Shown here: in pieces, positions 18,289 to 27,891 of the stretch
Layout: every line of letters starts with the position of its first letter
Numbering within the stretch: the stretch's first letter is position 1
Assembly (NCBI RefSeq): GCF_023702715.1
Contig: NZ_CP098480.1
Span: forward strand, 4,092,001-4,156,000
Direction: 5' to 3'
Length of the DNA stretch: 64,000 bases
Origin: Acinetobacter sp. C32I
Lineage (GTDB): Bacteria; Pseudomonadota; Gammaproteobacteria; Pseudomonadales; Moraxellaceae
Translations under genes and position numbers: made by a program
Notes under the pieces: generated by a model
Told to the model about the DNA's origin: nothing
Databases searched by the model: none
Seen by the model: the letters and a program-made list of their open reading frames with translations, nothing else

Positions 18289-19587
18289 ATGAGCTTATCT
18301 CCAAAGCAAGAACAGCTATTTAAACAAGCAAATAAACATATTCCAGGTGGCGTAAATTCACCTGTACGTGCATTTAACGGTGTTGGTGGTACGCCTGTCT
18401 TTATTGAAAAGGCAAAAGGGGCGTACTTGTGGGATGTCGATGGCAAACGTTATGTGGACTATGTCGGTTCATGGGGACCAATGATTTTAGGTCATGCACA
18501 TCCTGATATTATTCAAGCGGTACAAACTGCGGCAGAAGATGGCCTAAGTTTTGGTGCACCAACGGTATATGAAACCACTTTGGCAGATACTATTTGCGAG
18601 ATCATGCCTTCTATTGAATTGGTACGTATGACTAGCTCGGGTACGGAAGCAACCATGACTGCGATTCGTTTGGCACGTGGTTATACAGGTCGTGACAAGA
18701 TTGTGAAATTTGAAGGCTGCTATCACGGTCATTCAGACTCGCTATTGGTGAAAGCAGGTTCAGGTTTATTGACGCTTGGTGAAGGTGAGCCAACCTCAAA
18801 AGGTGTACCAGCTGATTTTGCTAAACATACCTTAACGCTCCCATATAACAATATCGAGGCATTGAAAGAATGCTTTAGCAAGTTCGGTCATGAGATTGCA
18901 GGTGTAATCATTGAACCCGTTGCAGGCAACATGAATCTAGTGACACCAATCGATGGTTTCTTACAAGCAATTCGTGATGTCTGTGATGAATACAAATCTG
19001 TCTTTATCATTGATGAAGTAATGACAGGTTTCCGTGTTGCTCTAGGTGGTGCACAATCAGTCTATAAAGTTAAACCTGACTTGACGACGTTGGGTAAAAT
19101 CATCGGTGCGGGCTTACCAGTCGGTGCTTTTGGTGGTAAACGTGAAATCATGGAATGCATCGCACCTTTAGGTGGTGTTTACCAAGCAGGTACATTGTCA
19201 GGGAATCCATTGGCAATGCGTGCAGGTATCGCGATGTTCAAACACCTTCGTGAACCAGAGTTTTATGGCAAGCTTGCTGCACAGCTCGCAAAATTACTTG
19301 CAGGCTTACAGGCTGCGGCAGACGAAGCGGGTATTCCATTTAAAACTCAACAAGTGGGTGGCATGTTCGGCTTGTATTTCACCGATCAAGAGAACATTAC
19401 CAGCTTTGATTCAATGTTGGCCTGTGATGTTGAAGCATTTAAGAAATTCTTCCATGGCATGTTAAAGCGTGGTGTGTATTTAGCACCATCGGCATTTGAA
19501 GCTGGATTTATTTCATCGATGCATTCAGATCAAGATATTGCAGAGACCATTCAGGCAGCAAAAGAAACCTTTGCAGAAATGAAATAA
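18289..19587 (+). CDS. hemL: Glutamate-1-semialdehyde 2,1-aminomutase HemL
   Basis: A 432-aa PLP enzyme that converts glutamate-1-semialdehyde to 5-aminolevulinate, the second step of the C5 haem pathway. Motifs: [12 protein letters not shown] near residue 19, [17 protein letters not shown] (cofactor phosphate), [30 protein letters not shown] and [18 protein letters not shown], which contains the Schiff-base lysine. Full length with no anomaly. Own terminator at 19604-19630. Confidence 0.97.
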   Translation: MSLSPKQEQLFKQANKHIPGGVNSPVRAFNGVGGTPVFIEKAKGAYLWDVDGKRYVDYVGSWGPMILGHAHPDIIQAVQTAAEDGLSFGAPTVYETTLADTICEIMPSIELVRMTSSGTEATMTAIRLARGYTGRDKIVKFEGCYHGHSDSLLVKAGSGLLTLGEGEPTSKGVPADFAKHTLTLPYNNIEALKECFSKFGHEIAGVIIEPVAGNMNLVTPIDGFLQAIRDVCDEYKSVFIIDEVMTGFRVALGGAQSVYKVKPDLTTLGKIIGAGLPVGAFGGKREIMECIAPLGGVYQAGTLSGNPLAMRAGIAMFKHLREPEFYGKLAAQLAKLLAGLQAAADEAGIPFKTQQVGGMFGLYFTDQENITSFDSMLACDVEAFKKFFHGMLKRGVYLAPSAFEAGFISSMHSDQDIAETIQAAKETFAEMK

Positions 19588-19603
19588 CCCTGTGATGCAT
19601 AGA

Positions 19604-19630
19604 GAAGCCCGATTTGTTCGGGCTTTTTTT
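19604..19630 (+). terminator. hemL terminator
   Basis: AAGCCCGA-TTTGT-TCGGGCTTTTTTT: strong stem with a T tract. Confidence 0.92.
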
Positions 19631-19915
19631 ATGGGTGAATTTTAGCTTGAGCTGAATAGAGAACTTAACGGGTTTAACAATAATGCTTGAGCGTGACGGA
19701 ATCTTAAAGAGTTCCTATCTATTTGTACGATAAACCTCAGCGACGAAGCGCAAAGATAAACAATCTTTACTGTACCGTAAGGTGAAATAATGCTTGAATA
19801 GTAAACTATATTTGCGTTGGTCCTCGGCTGTGCTTTGGGCCTGCGTAGGCTGTAGATGGCAGTTGTATCATATCTAAAAGCTTTTTATAAGAAACCCATA
19901 GGAATGGAGTAAAAC
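19631..19915. other. Gene-free region between hemL and the HbpS-like gene
   Basis: No convincing ORF. It holds a 12-bp direct repeat AATAATGCTTGA (19679-19690 and 19786-19797) and a small inverted repeat AAAGAT/ATCTTT around 19752-19768. The last 50 bp should carry the promoter of the next gene. It may be a decayed gene remnant; no family can be recognised. Confidence 0.4.
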
Positions 19916-20332
19916 ATGAAAACTAAACATTATTTAACGTCCGCTGATGTGGAAATTTTAGTTGACGCAGCATGGCAATATGCAACAGCGCACAGCTTTA
20001 ATGTCAGCATTGCAGTTGTGGATGATGGTGGAACTTTATTAATGATGAAGCGTATGGATGGCGCCTCGGTACTCTCGACACAGATTTGCCAAGAAAAAGC
20101 ACAATCTGCTGCGGTCAGCCGAAGAACCACCAAGGCATCGGAAGATATGATCCGTGATGGTAAGATCGGCTTTTTAACGATCAATGCAGCAAAAGGCATG
20201 TTAGAAGGTGGTGAGCCGATTGTCTATCAAGGGCAGGTTGTCGGGGCTGTGGGTGTTTCGGGTGTACAATCTTTTCAAGATGCAGAAATTGCTCAACATG
20301 CGATTCAACAATTTCTAGAGCAACAGACCTAA
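19916..20332 (+). CDS. GlcG/HbpS-like (DUF336) protein
   Basis: A 138-aa cytosolic protein of the GlcG/HbpS family: VSIAVVDDGGTLLMMKRMDGA near residue 30, then SAQSAAVSRRTTKAS, GGEPIVYQGQVVGAVGVSG and a C-terminal DAEIAQHAI helix. HbpS of Streptomyces binds haem, and GlcG sits with glycolate genes; neither context exists here, so the ligand is unknown. GGAATGGAG lies 7 nt before the ATG. Single gene after a gene-free stretch. Confidence 0.85.
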   Translation: MKTKHYLTSADVEILVDAAWQYATAHSFNVSIAVVDDGGTLLMMKRMDGASVLSTQICQEKAQSAAVSRRTTKASEDMIRDGKIGFLTINAAKGMLEGGEPIVYQGQVVGAVGVSGVQSFQDAEIAQHAIQQFLEQQT

Positions 20333-20432
20333 ATCATCCTTTAACTTCGATTCTGGATGAAATATCGAGAGAAACACGAAAAAAAATAGTAAAAATACGT
20401 GTCATGCATTGTAATTCAGCGCCAAGCTTTTT

Positions 20433-21119
20433 ATGATTGCCCGCTTGTTTTCATCCAGTCGTTGGAAGGCTACCTTGAATGATTTTCTAAGTGAACATTT
20501 GATTCATCGTGATGAAGATTTTATGGTCATCCATAAACCTGCAGGCTTACTCACTGTGCCGGGGAAAACACCTGATTTACAAGATTGTTTGATCAATCGT
20601 CTATTAGAATTAGAACCAAAAACTTTACTGATTCATCGTTTAGATCGCGATACGTCTGGCATCTTGGTGTTTGGTTTATCCAAATTTGGACAAAGCAATG
20701 TTTCGCGCCAATTTCAAGATCGTCAAACCTCAAAAATTTATCAAGCTTTGGTGGCTGGGCATTTACAAGGTCAGGGCACAGTCGATATTCCTGTGATTTA
20801 TGATCCAAGCCGCCCGCCATTGCATATTGTGGATGCTTCCTATCACAAGCCGGCATTAACCGAATGGCAGGCGATCGAACATTTAGAAATTCAAGGACAA
20901 GCTGTAACTCGAGTTAAACTCATTCCGATTACAGGGCGTTCACATCAGCTTCGTGTGCATATGCAATATTTAGGTCATCCGATTCTAGGCGATACCTTGT
21001 ATGCCACGCCAGAACAGCAACAGCTTTATCCGCGTTTGTGTTTACATGCAACGCAATTGAGCTTTGCGCATCCTAAAACAGGTGCACAACTCAGCTTTGA
21101 TTGTGCAGTACCGTTTTAG
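20433..21119 (+). CDS. rluA: RluA-family pseudouridine synthase
   Basis: A 228-aa enzyme isomerising uridine to pseudouridine in RNA. The catalytic signature HRLDRDTSG (Asp in LDRDTSG) is near residue 72, with VIHKPAGLLTVPG before it and PITGRSHQLRVHMQYLGHPILGD after it. The short size without an S4 domain fits RluA (23S U746 and tRNA U32) better than RluC/RluD. Start could be this ATG or a later in-frame codon, as the N-terminal 15 residues are not conserved in RluA. Family sure, target moderately so. Confidence 0.88.
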   Translation: MIARLFSSSRWKATLNDFLSEHLIHRDEDFMVIHKPAGLLTVPGKTPDLQDCLINRLLELEPKTLLIHRLDRDTSGILVFGLSKFGQSNVSRQFQDRQTSKIYQALVAGHLQGQGTVDIPVIYDPSRPPLHIVDASYHKPALTEWQAIEHLEIQGQAVTRVKLIPITGRSHQLRVHMQYLGHPILGDTLYATPEQQQLYPRLCLHATQLSFAHPKTGAQLSFDCAVPF

Positions 21120-21263
21120 TCTAAAAACTTTTTTATGAAACACGATGTGATGCACGCTATTTGATTGCGCTTTGTGTCAAAATACATCGTTGAAAACTAC
21201 ATAAAATGCCTTAACTTTTATTTGGGTCAGGGCATAAAATATGTAGGCTAACTTGAGATAAAG

Positions 21264-24101
21264 GTGGAAAAATTGCAGCAGTTTGCTATTGGTCAACGTT
21301 GGTTATCAGATACTGAAACTGAACTCGGTTTAGGGGTTCTTATTGATGTAGATGAACGTTCTATCAGCATTTTATTCCCTAAAAGTGATGAAACTCGTGT
21401 CTATGCACGTAACAATGCGCCTTTATCTCGCATCATCTTTAATGTTAATGATGAAGTACAAGACCAAGAAGGCATCAAGTGGACTGTTGAGTCGATTGAA
21501 GATCGTCATGGCGTACTGCGTTATGATGTGGTTCGTAGCCTTGAAAATGGCGAACAAGAACGTAAGTCACTGAATGAAACCCGTATCGGTGCGCAGATTC
21601 AGTTGTCAAAACCTTTAGAGCGTCTGTTAGCCAGTCAAGTCGATTATAAAGAATGGTATGACCTGCGTATTGAAGCGATGCTGTTGCAAGCACAAATGCA
21701 CACCAGCCCTTTACGTGGTTTTCTTGGTGCGCGTGTCGGCTTGATTCCACACCAGCTTTATATCGCACATGAAGTCGGTAAGCGTTTTGCGCCACGTGTC
21801 TTGCTAGCGGATGAAGTGGGTTTAGGTAAAACCATTGAAGCAGGTTTAATCATTCACCAGCAACTGAAAACAGGACGTTCAGAACGTATCCTGATTTTAG
21901 TCCCTGATTCATTGCAATATCAGTGGATGATTGAAATGCGCCGCCGTTTCAATTTGCAATTCTCGCTGTTCGACTTAACCCGTACTGCTTCGATCAAAGA
22001 ACATGATCCTGATCTGAATCCATTCCTGACTGAGCAATGCATTATTGCCAGCGTCGATTTGATGGTTGACCACGATGACTTGCGTGAGCAGGCCATGGAA
22101 GCCGGTTTTGATCTATTGGTGGTCGATGAAGCCCATCATTTGATGTGGAGTGAAGAAGAAGGCGGTAATGATCGTTATGATCTGGTCGAAGAATTGGCTG
22201 AACAAACAGCAGGTGTGTTACTGCTCACCGCAACACCTGAGCAATTAGGCGTTGAAAGCCATTTTGCCCGTCTTCGTTTACTCGATCCGCAACGTTTCAG
22301 CAGCCTAGATCGTTTCCTTGATGAAGAAGAGCAATATCAACATACTGCAAAAATTGCAGAAGTGTTGATGTCTGATCAAGCATTAACAGAAGAGCATCTT
22401 GCTGCACTGGACGGTTTATTGGGTCATCGTATTGATGATCAACCTGAACAGCGTATGCGTGCGATTCATGAATTATTAGACCGTCACGGCACAGGTCGTA
22501 TCTTGTTCCGTAATACTCGTGAAGCGATTCAAGGCTTCCCAGGTCGTGATTGCCAGCCAGCACCTTTGCCAGCACCAGAAGACTGGTCATTTGATGGCAA
22601 AATGCGTGAGCAAATGTGGCCAGAAGAAGGTCAACTGGATGGCGCATGGATGGAAAATGATCCGCGTGTGCCTTGGTTGATGGAAGTGCTGCGCAAAGAT
22701 TTAAAACATAAAAAAGTGTTGTTGATTGCACGCAGCGGGCCAGTGGTAGAAGCATTGGAAAATGTTCTACGTTTACATGCGGGTATTCGTACCGCCATGT
22801 TCCATGAGGGCATGAGTCTATTAGAGCGTGACCAAGCTGCGGCATATTTTGCAGAAGACAGTTATGGCGCTCAAATCCTATTGTGTTCGGAAATTGGTTC
22901 AGAAGGGCGTAACTTCCAGTTTGCCAGTGATTTGATCTTATTTGATCTACCTGCAAACCCTGACGTATTGGAACAACGTATTGGTCGTCTGGACCGTATT
23001 GGTCAGGAAAACCGTATTCAAATCCATGTGCCGTATCTGATGGGTACAGCACAGGAACGTATGTTCCGTTGGTACAACGAAGCACTCAATATTTTCAGCA
23101 GTATTTCTCCGACGGCGCAAACGCTACAAGAGAATTTTATTGTTGAATTGAAAGATTGCTTATTGGCCGATCAAGGTCAGACGTTTGAAGATTTACTTGA
23201 AGAAGTCAATGTACAGCGTCAAGCCTTAGAAGCTGAGCTACAAGCGGGTCGTGACCGTTTGCTTGAGTACAACTCTTGCCGTCCAGTGGTTGCACAAGGC
23301 ATTGTACAAGCGCTTGAAGATTATGATGACAACACCACTTTGCCAATGTTCGTGAAGCGTTTCATGTCATCCACCAATATCGATTTTGATGAGCAAAGCA
23401 ATGGTACGGTGATCATCAAGCCGACTGATCAAATGCAAGTTCAAGGAATTACCTTGGATGAAGAAGGCATGACTGCGACCTTCTATCGTGATCAGGCACA
23501 AATCCGTGAAGATGCACAATATTTGACTTTAGAACATCCGTTCATTGAAAGTGTGATGGAAATGATCCGCACACAATCATTCGGTAGTACCAATGTGGCC
23601 TTATTGAAATCGAATGCACTAAAACAAGGTTCAGTCTTGTTGGAAGTGTGGTTTAAGGTTGATGTGGTTGCGCCGAAAGCATTGAACTTGCCATCAAGTT
23701 TGCCGAAACAATTGATTCGTGTATTGCTCAGTGAAAATGGTCAGGACTTGTCTGCCAAGATTGACCCAAGCATTTTACGTCCATATCTGCATCACCTAGA
23801 TGGTAATAGCTGTCGTCAAGTGGTGAAAGCCCGCCGTGAAGTGATTGAGTCACGTTATGCGCAAGCTTTAGAGATTGCCAAGGGATCATTGCCTGAATTA
23901 ATGCAACAGGCTAAAGAGCATTACAGTGGTAAGTGGCAGTATGAAATTGACCGTTTAAGTTATTTGAAGCAATTTAACCCAAGTATTCGCCAAGATGAAA
24001 TCGAGCGTCTACAGAAATTCCAGAAAGAGGGCTTAGGTCTGTTAGATGGTCTGTCTGTGACACCAGAAGCAATTCAAGTTTTGGTTGTGGTTAAGCCTTA
24101 A
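21264..24101 (+). CDS. rapA: RNA polymerase-associated ATPase RapA
   Basis: A 945-aa Swi2/Snf2 translocase that recycles stalled RNA polymerase. The N-terminal Tudor-like part opens with FAIGQRWLSDTETELGLG, close to E. coli RapA. ATPase motifs: ADEVGLGKTIEAG (Walker A), VVDEAHHL (DEAH), LLTATPEQLG, and C-terminal helicase-lobe signatures LCSEIGSEGRNFQF and QRIGRLDRIGQ. It begins with GTG at 21264; a TTG three codons later is the alternative. Monocistronic, sharing a bidirectional terminator with dps. Length matches the family (about 960 aa). Confidence 0.96.
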   Translation: MEKLQQFAIGQRWLSDTETELGLGVLIDVDERSISILFPKSDETRVYARNNAPLSRIIFNVNDEVQDQEGIKWTVESIEDRHGVLRYDVVRSLENGEQERKSLNETRIGAQIQLSKPLERLLASQVDYKEWYDLRIEAMLLQAQMHTSPLRGFLGARVGLIPHQLYIAHEVGKRFAPRVLLADEVGLGKTIEAGLIIHQQLKTGRSERILILVPDSLQYQWMIEMRRRFNLQFSLFDLTRTASIKEHDPDLNPFLTEQCIIASVDLMVDHDDLREQAMEAGFDLLVVDEAHHLMWSEEEGGNDRYDLVEELAEQTAGVLLLTATPEQLGVESHFARLRLLDPQRFSSLDRFLDEEEQYQHTAKIAEVLMSDQALTEEHLAALDGLLGHRIDDQPEQRMRAIHELLDRHGTGRILFRNTREAIQGFPGRDCQPAPLPAPEDWSFDGKMREQMWPEEGQLDGAWMENDPRVPWLMEVLRKDLKHKKVLLIARSGPVVEALENVLRLHAGIRTAMFHEGMSLLERDQAAAYFAEDSYGAQILLCSEIGSEGRNFQFASDLILFDLPANPDVLEQRIGRLDRIGQENRIQIHVPYLMGTAQERMFRWYNEALNIFSSISPTAQTLQENFIVELKDCLLADQGQTFEDLLEEVNVQRQALEAELQAGRDRLLEYNSCRPVVAQGIVQALEDYDDNTTLPMFVKRFMSSTNIDFDEQSNGTVIIKPTDQMQVQGITLDEEGMTATFYRDQAQIREDAQYLTLEHPFIESVMEMIRTQSFGSTNVALLKSNALKQGSVLLEVWFKVDVVAPKALNLPSSLPKQLIRVLLSENGQDLSAKIDPSILRPYLHHLDGNSCRQVVKARREVIESRYAQALEIAKGSLPELMQQAKEHYSGKWQYEIDRLSYLKQFNPSIRQDEIERLQKFQKEGLGLLDGLSVTPEAIQVLVVVKP

Positions 24102-24113
24102 TTGAAGCGACAA

Positions 24114-24147
24114 TAAAAAAGAGGACAATGAAGGTCCTCTTTTTTAT
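24114..24147. terminator. Bidirectional terminator rapA/dps
   Basis: AAAAAAGAGGAC and GTCCTCTTTTTT surround AATGAAG, with T tracts on both strands, between convergent genes. Confidence 0.92.
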
Positions 24148-24158
24148 TGTCTATTGAT

Positions 24159-24653
24159 TTAGTGATCAATATTGGCTTCCAAGAACCATAAATATTGATC
24201 CAGATCTTCGAGTGCAGCATGGATAATATCTTCGGAAATTGGGTCTTGAATTTCATCAATGGTATCGCGCAAATGGTTGGCGACCACGCCATAACGATCT
24301 GCCAGTTCTTTTAAGTGGTCTTGTACTGCGTGAATGGCAACAGGGTATGGCTTGAGGTGTGATGTTTCTGCAACTGTTTGTGTTGTTCCTAATGCGGTTC
24401 CACCGATCTGTACAGCTCGCTCTGCAACATTGTCTAAATGAGTGATTAGCGAAGTGCGGAAGGTATCTAACATTTCATGTACTGCAATAAAGTTGCTACC
24501 CCGCATGTTCCAGTGCGCCTGCTTGGTCAATAAGGACAGATCAATCAGGTTGGCAAGGATTTGATTTAAGATTTTTACCGTGGACTCTTTAATTGAGTCA
24601 TCTAAATTATTACGTGTATATACTTTTAAAGCTTTCGCTGTTGAAGAATTCAT
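24159..24653 (-). CDS. dps: Dps family DNA-binding ferritin-like protein
   Basis: A 164-aa four-helix protein forming 12-mers that oxidise iron with peroxide and protect [24 protein letters not shown] and [12 protein letters not shown] supply the intersubunit ferroxidase His/Asp/Glu residues. [20 protein letters not shown] is the helix near the end of the fold. The N-terminal tail is Lys/Arg-bearing, as in DNA-binding Dps. Start at 24653 because GAGGTAACT lies directly upstream; a start at 24668 is possible but lacks an SD. Monocistronic. Confidence 0.95.
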   Translation of the reverse strand: MNSSTAKALKVYTRNNLDDSIKESTVKILNQILANLIDLSLLTKQAHWNMRGSNFIAVHEMLDTFRTSLITHLDNVAERAVQIGGTALGTTQTVAETSHLKPYPVAIHAVQDHLKELADRYGVVANHLRDTIDEIQDPISEDIIHAALEDLDQYLWFLEANIDH

Positions 24654-24870
24654 AGTTACCTCATTCAATTATAATGTGATGAAACATCGTGAATAAAAAC
24701 CATTCATTTCATGGCTAGCTTATCGCTTGAATCGAGACTTGAGTGTTTTCGTTTTCTAGGCTTTTGTAAGTTTGCTTATCATCAATTTTATTTTTGATTT
24801 TATTGGTTTTGATTCAGATGGAATGATGCGTCCATCTGTTAGACTTCTTTTAGAATTGTTAAAAAATGGC

Positions 24871-25887
24871 TTAAATCAGCCCTGCATCTTTACATTCCAG
24901 TTTGATATAAGCATAGAAAATCGGTGCAACAATCAGACCGCTGAGCCCAAAAATCGACTCGAAAATGAGCATCGCTAATAACACTTCCCATGCACTGGCA
25001 TTGATTTTGGTACCAATGATTTTGGCATTGACGAAATATTCCAGCTTATGAATGATCACGAGATAGGCCAATGCAATGGCTGCCACAGACAGGGATATGG
25101 TCAAGCCGGCCATAATGATCAAGGTATTTGAAATCAAATTGCCAATGATCGGCAGTAGACCAAAAATAAAGGTCAGAATGGTCAGGGTCTTGGCAAAAGG
25201 TAAATGGATATTGAAGATCGGTAGAACGATAAAGACAAAGATCATAAACAATACGGTATTGATCAGCGAAATTTTCACTTGAGCAAAGACCACATTTTTA
25301 AACGAAACGGAAAGCTTTTGAATTCGATGTAGCACAGCCGCTTTAAACGCAGGTTGTGGTGCATGCTGTTTGAAATTCTGGATCGACACCAAAATCCCGA
25401 CAATCAGACCAATCACCATCGTCGCCAGATTATGCAGAATATCAGTTCCCGTATTTTTGACGATTGAAATATTATTTTTGATAAAAGACAGAATCTGGTT
25501 TTTGATATCTGCCACGCTATGCGGTAAATAACCTGGCAGGTAATGACTCATTTCCTCTTGGAATTTAATCAGTGTTTGATCGATCTTAAAATTAAAGGAA
25601 TTCAGTCCAGTCCCTTTTAAATCATAGATCACAAAGCTGATCAGACTGGTAATAAAAAAGCCAATCAGGAACGTGGTTAGAATACCCAGAATAATACTGA
25701 TAAAGATGCGTGCACGTTGACCATCAATATGTTTTTCAACAATTGAACTTAAACTGTTAATAATTTCAAAGACCAGAAAACCTGCAAAAAAACTCGGAAG
25801 TAAATGCAAGGGAATGACCATCATTAAAAACAAAGCCATCAGGATAAAGCTGGCGATGATGCTTTGACGGTCACTGAGTAGATTCAT
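24871..25887 (-). CDS. AI-2E family transporter
   Basis: A 338-aa membrane protein with about seven to eight hydrophobic helices. It has the AI-2E transporter (PF01594) layout: an N-terminal pair of helices, a soluble middle (about 95-150), then helix-rich C-terminus with LPIIGNLISNTLI and GLSGLIVAPIFYAYIK, the usual C-terminal motif. Members export AI-2 (TqsA) or act as Na+/H+ antiporters; the substrate here is unknown. It is about 90 bp from the convergent-side regulator gene and transcribed in the same direction, but has its own upstream spacing. Confidence 0.88.
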   Translation of the reverse strand: MNLLSDRQSIIASFILMALFLMMVIPLHLLPSFFAGFLVFEIINSLSSIVEKHIDGQRARIFISIILGILTTFLIGFFITSLISFVIYDLKGTGLNSFNFKIDQTLIKFQEEMSHYLPGYLPHSVADIKNQILSFIKNNISIVKNTGTDILHNLATMVIGLIVGILVSIQNFKQHAPQPAFKAAVLHRIQKLSVSFKNVVFAQVKISLINTVLFMIFVFIVLPIFNIHLPFAKTLTILTFIFGLLPIIGNLISNTLIIMAGLTISLSVAAIALAYLVIIHKLEYFVNAKIIGTKINASAWEVLLAMLIFESIFGLSGLIVAPIFYAYIKLECKDAGLI

Positions 25888-25973
25888 GATCTAGATGCCT
25901 AGTTTAAGTTGTTGTTATGTTAAAGAACAAACATATGATTTTGATGACATCTATCCTATTGCGCTGCGAACAA

Positions 25974-26669
25974 TTAATCAATTTCCATTTCGTTGATATG
26001 GCGCGCACCTTCTAAAATCATACGAATCATGACCATGGTTTGTTCTGCCACTTCAGTACGTTGTTCCGCAGGCAAATCCAGCACTTTTGCGCCCATATTG
26101 AACACCAATTGGGTGATGGCTTTGGCTGCAAGATCAGCATGACTGAGCTTACTGTTATTTAAACGCTCTAAACGAATCAGGTCTTCTTGAAGCTCTTGCT
26201 GAAAGAAATTCAGTTGACGGTCAACTGCTGCTTTATATGAGGTCGATCCGGTATAACCTTCACGTAATAACAAACTCAGGTTGCCTTCATCGGTATTCAA
26301 TTGTTGAATAAACACTTCAACCGAACTGCGGATAATGCTTTGCTGCTTTGAAGCCTGTAAACGCGCTTCACGAATAATACGGCGCAGTACCAAACCCGAC
26401 TGATCAATCAAGGCAATTGCCAGTTCATCAATATCTTTAAAATGACGATAGAAACTATTTGGTGCAATACCTGCCTCACGTGCAATTTCACGTAAGCTGA
26501 GCGAAGCGATACTTTTTTGCGGGCCAATCAAGTTGAGCGTGGCTTGAAACAACTCTTCTTTGGTAATGGTTGCTTTTCTACCTACTGAGCGCACAGGAGA
26601 TTTCATAGGAATGACATCTTGTTCGTTTAGGTTGTCATGACCGAGTGGTAAAAAAGAAGAATGAACCAT
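25974..26669 (-). CDS. TetR-family repressor, DesT/FabR-like
   Basis: A 231-aa regulator with an N-terminal helix-turn-helix: SIASLSLREIAREAGIAPNS followed by FYRHFKDIDELAIALID matches FabR/DesT closely, the acyl-CoA-responsive repressors of unsaturated fatty acid synthesis. Divergent from a ferredoxin reductase-desaturase pair, the same arrangement as desT-desCB in Pseudomonas. Start at the ATG (26669); an in-frame TTG three codons upstream exists. Candidate operators are in the 140-bp intergenic region. The N-terminal 35 residues before the HTH are longer than in E. coli FabR. Confidence 0.9.
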   Translation of the reverse strand: MVHSSFLPLGHDNLNEQDVIPMKSPVRSVGRKATITKEELFQATLNLIGPQKSIASLSLREIAREAGIAPNSFYRHFKDIDELAIALIDQSGLVLRRIIREARLQASKQQSIIRSSVEVFIQQLNTDEGNLSLLLREGYTGSTSYKAAVDRQLNFFQQELQEDLIRLERLNNSKLSHADLAAKAITQLVFNMGAKVLDLPAEQRTEVAEQTMVMIRMILEGARHINEMEID

Positions 26670-26739
26670 TGTTTTCAATATATAAGTAAGCTACTCGGGA
26701 TTATAGCGATTGTCTGTGGACTTGTGAAATGTAAATTCT

Positions 26740-26777
26740 TATACGAGTGTATATACAAATATATATACATATGTATA
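26740..26777. promoter_or_regulatory. Two candidate DesT-like operators
   Basis: TATAC-GAGT-GTATA (26740-26753) and TATAC-ATAT-GTATA (26764-26777) are two copies of the same TATAC-N4-GTATA dyad, 24 bp centre to centre, between the divergent repressor and reductase genes. The fit to this repressor is inferred. Confidence 0.6.
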
Positions 26778-26809
26778 ATAATTAACAAACAACCAGAGTA
26801 AACCTGCTC

Positions 26810-27877
26810 ATGCAAGCAATTGAAAAGAGAAATTCTCTATTTAATTCGTTGGCTCACAGTGTGATGAACAGCCATGACGCCAATTTTTGGTTACAGAAAA
26901 TCAATCCATTGTGGTCCATTAATCAGTCTCTAGCCAAAATCGTAAAAAAACAAATCGTGGCAAAAGACACCGTCAGTCTTATTCTGCAATGCAACCGACA
27001 TGTTGCTCGTGGTGTTGCTGGGCAGCATCATCCTGTAACAGTTGATATCGCAGGTCGCCACTACGAGCGTACCTATAGCTTGATGCAGGTGGATGCCGAT
27101 CATCTCTGTTTAACCGTAAAAAAAGTGGATCAAGGTCTAGTCAGTTCTTGGTTGGTTGAGGGCAGCCAAACCGGGGATATCTTACGTTTGGGACAGCCTT
27201 ATGGTGAGATGCAGCAGACCGTTGCAACACCACATTTAGTATTGCTGGCAGCGGGGAGTGGTATCACCCCGATGCTGAGTTTGATTGAAGCGTTATGTCA
27301 GTCAAAACAATTAAATACAACATCTGTCCAATTGATGTATTGGGTCAAAACCCATGCCGATGCAGCTTATGCAGAATATCTGAAAGAAGTATCTGAAAAT
27401 TTTCCAAATTTTAGTGCCCAAACTTTTTATACCCAAGAACAAGATCAACGTTTAAATCCAAATCATGTTGACCAAATTCGTGATTTAGCTGAAACCACAG
27501 TCTATGCCTGTGGACCATCGGGGTTTGCGGCAACAGCAGAACGTTTGTTCCAAGACGCTGCAGCCTTACAAACAGAAGCTTTTAGCTTGAGTCAATTTGA
27601 TGTGGATGCGACGGACACGGGCTTTGTGAATGTCACATTGACCCAATCCAATAAGACCATCGCCATTCCTAAAGGCCAATCGATTCTGTCTAGCTTAGAA
27701 CATCAAGGCATCAAGCCAAATCATGGTTGCCGTATGGGAATTTGTAATAAATGTGCCTGTAATAAAGCACAAGGCGCAACCAAAAACTTATTGAATGGTG
27801 CTGCCAATAATGAACCAACACAGCTATTAAAAATTTGTGTCAATTCAGCCCAGTCTGATCTTGTGATTGATCTATAA
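26810..27877 (+). CDS. Ferredoxin reductase-type electron donor for the desaturase
   Basis: A 355-aa flavoprotein with a C-terminal plant-type [2Fe-2S] domain. FAD-binding part about 45-135 (RTYSLMQVD is the RxYS motif), NAD(P)H domain about 140-260 (LLAAGSGITPMLSLI; VYACGPSGF), ferredoxin part about 270-355 with Cys307, Cys312, Cys315 (HGCRMGICNKC) and a final Cys in KICVNS. It should pass electrons from NAD(P)H to the downstream desaturase. Same operon, 14 bp before it, under the divergent TetR regulator. Orthologue of Pseudomonas DesC by context. Confidence 0.9.
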   Translation: MQAIEKRNSLFNSLAHSVMNSHDANFWLQKINPLWSINQSLAKIVKKQIVAKDTVSLILQCNRHVARGVAGQHHPVTVDIAGRHYERTYSLMQVDADHLCLTVKKVDQGLVSSWLVEGSQTGDILRLGQPYGEMQQTVATPHLVLLAAGSGITPMLSLIEALCQSKQLNTTSVQLMYWVKTHADAAYAEYLKEVSENFPNFSAQTFYTQEQDQRLNPNHVDQIRDLAETTVYACGPSGFAATAERLFQDAAALQTEAFSLSQFDVDATDTGFVNVTLTQSNKTIAIPKGQSILSSLEHQGIKPNHGCRMGICNKCACNKAQGATKNLLNGAANNEPTQLLKICVNSAQSDLVIDL

Positions 27878-27891
27878 GAGAGTAATTGATT

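Noticed and set aside
22297-23085. A 262-codon minus-strand ORF inside rapA
   Set aside because: It lies wholly antisense to conserved rapA helicase motifs, and its His/Tyr/Leu-rich composition is typical of a shadow frame.
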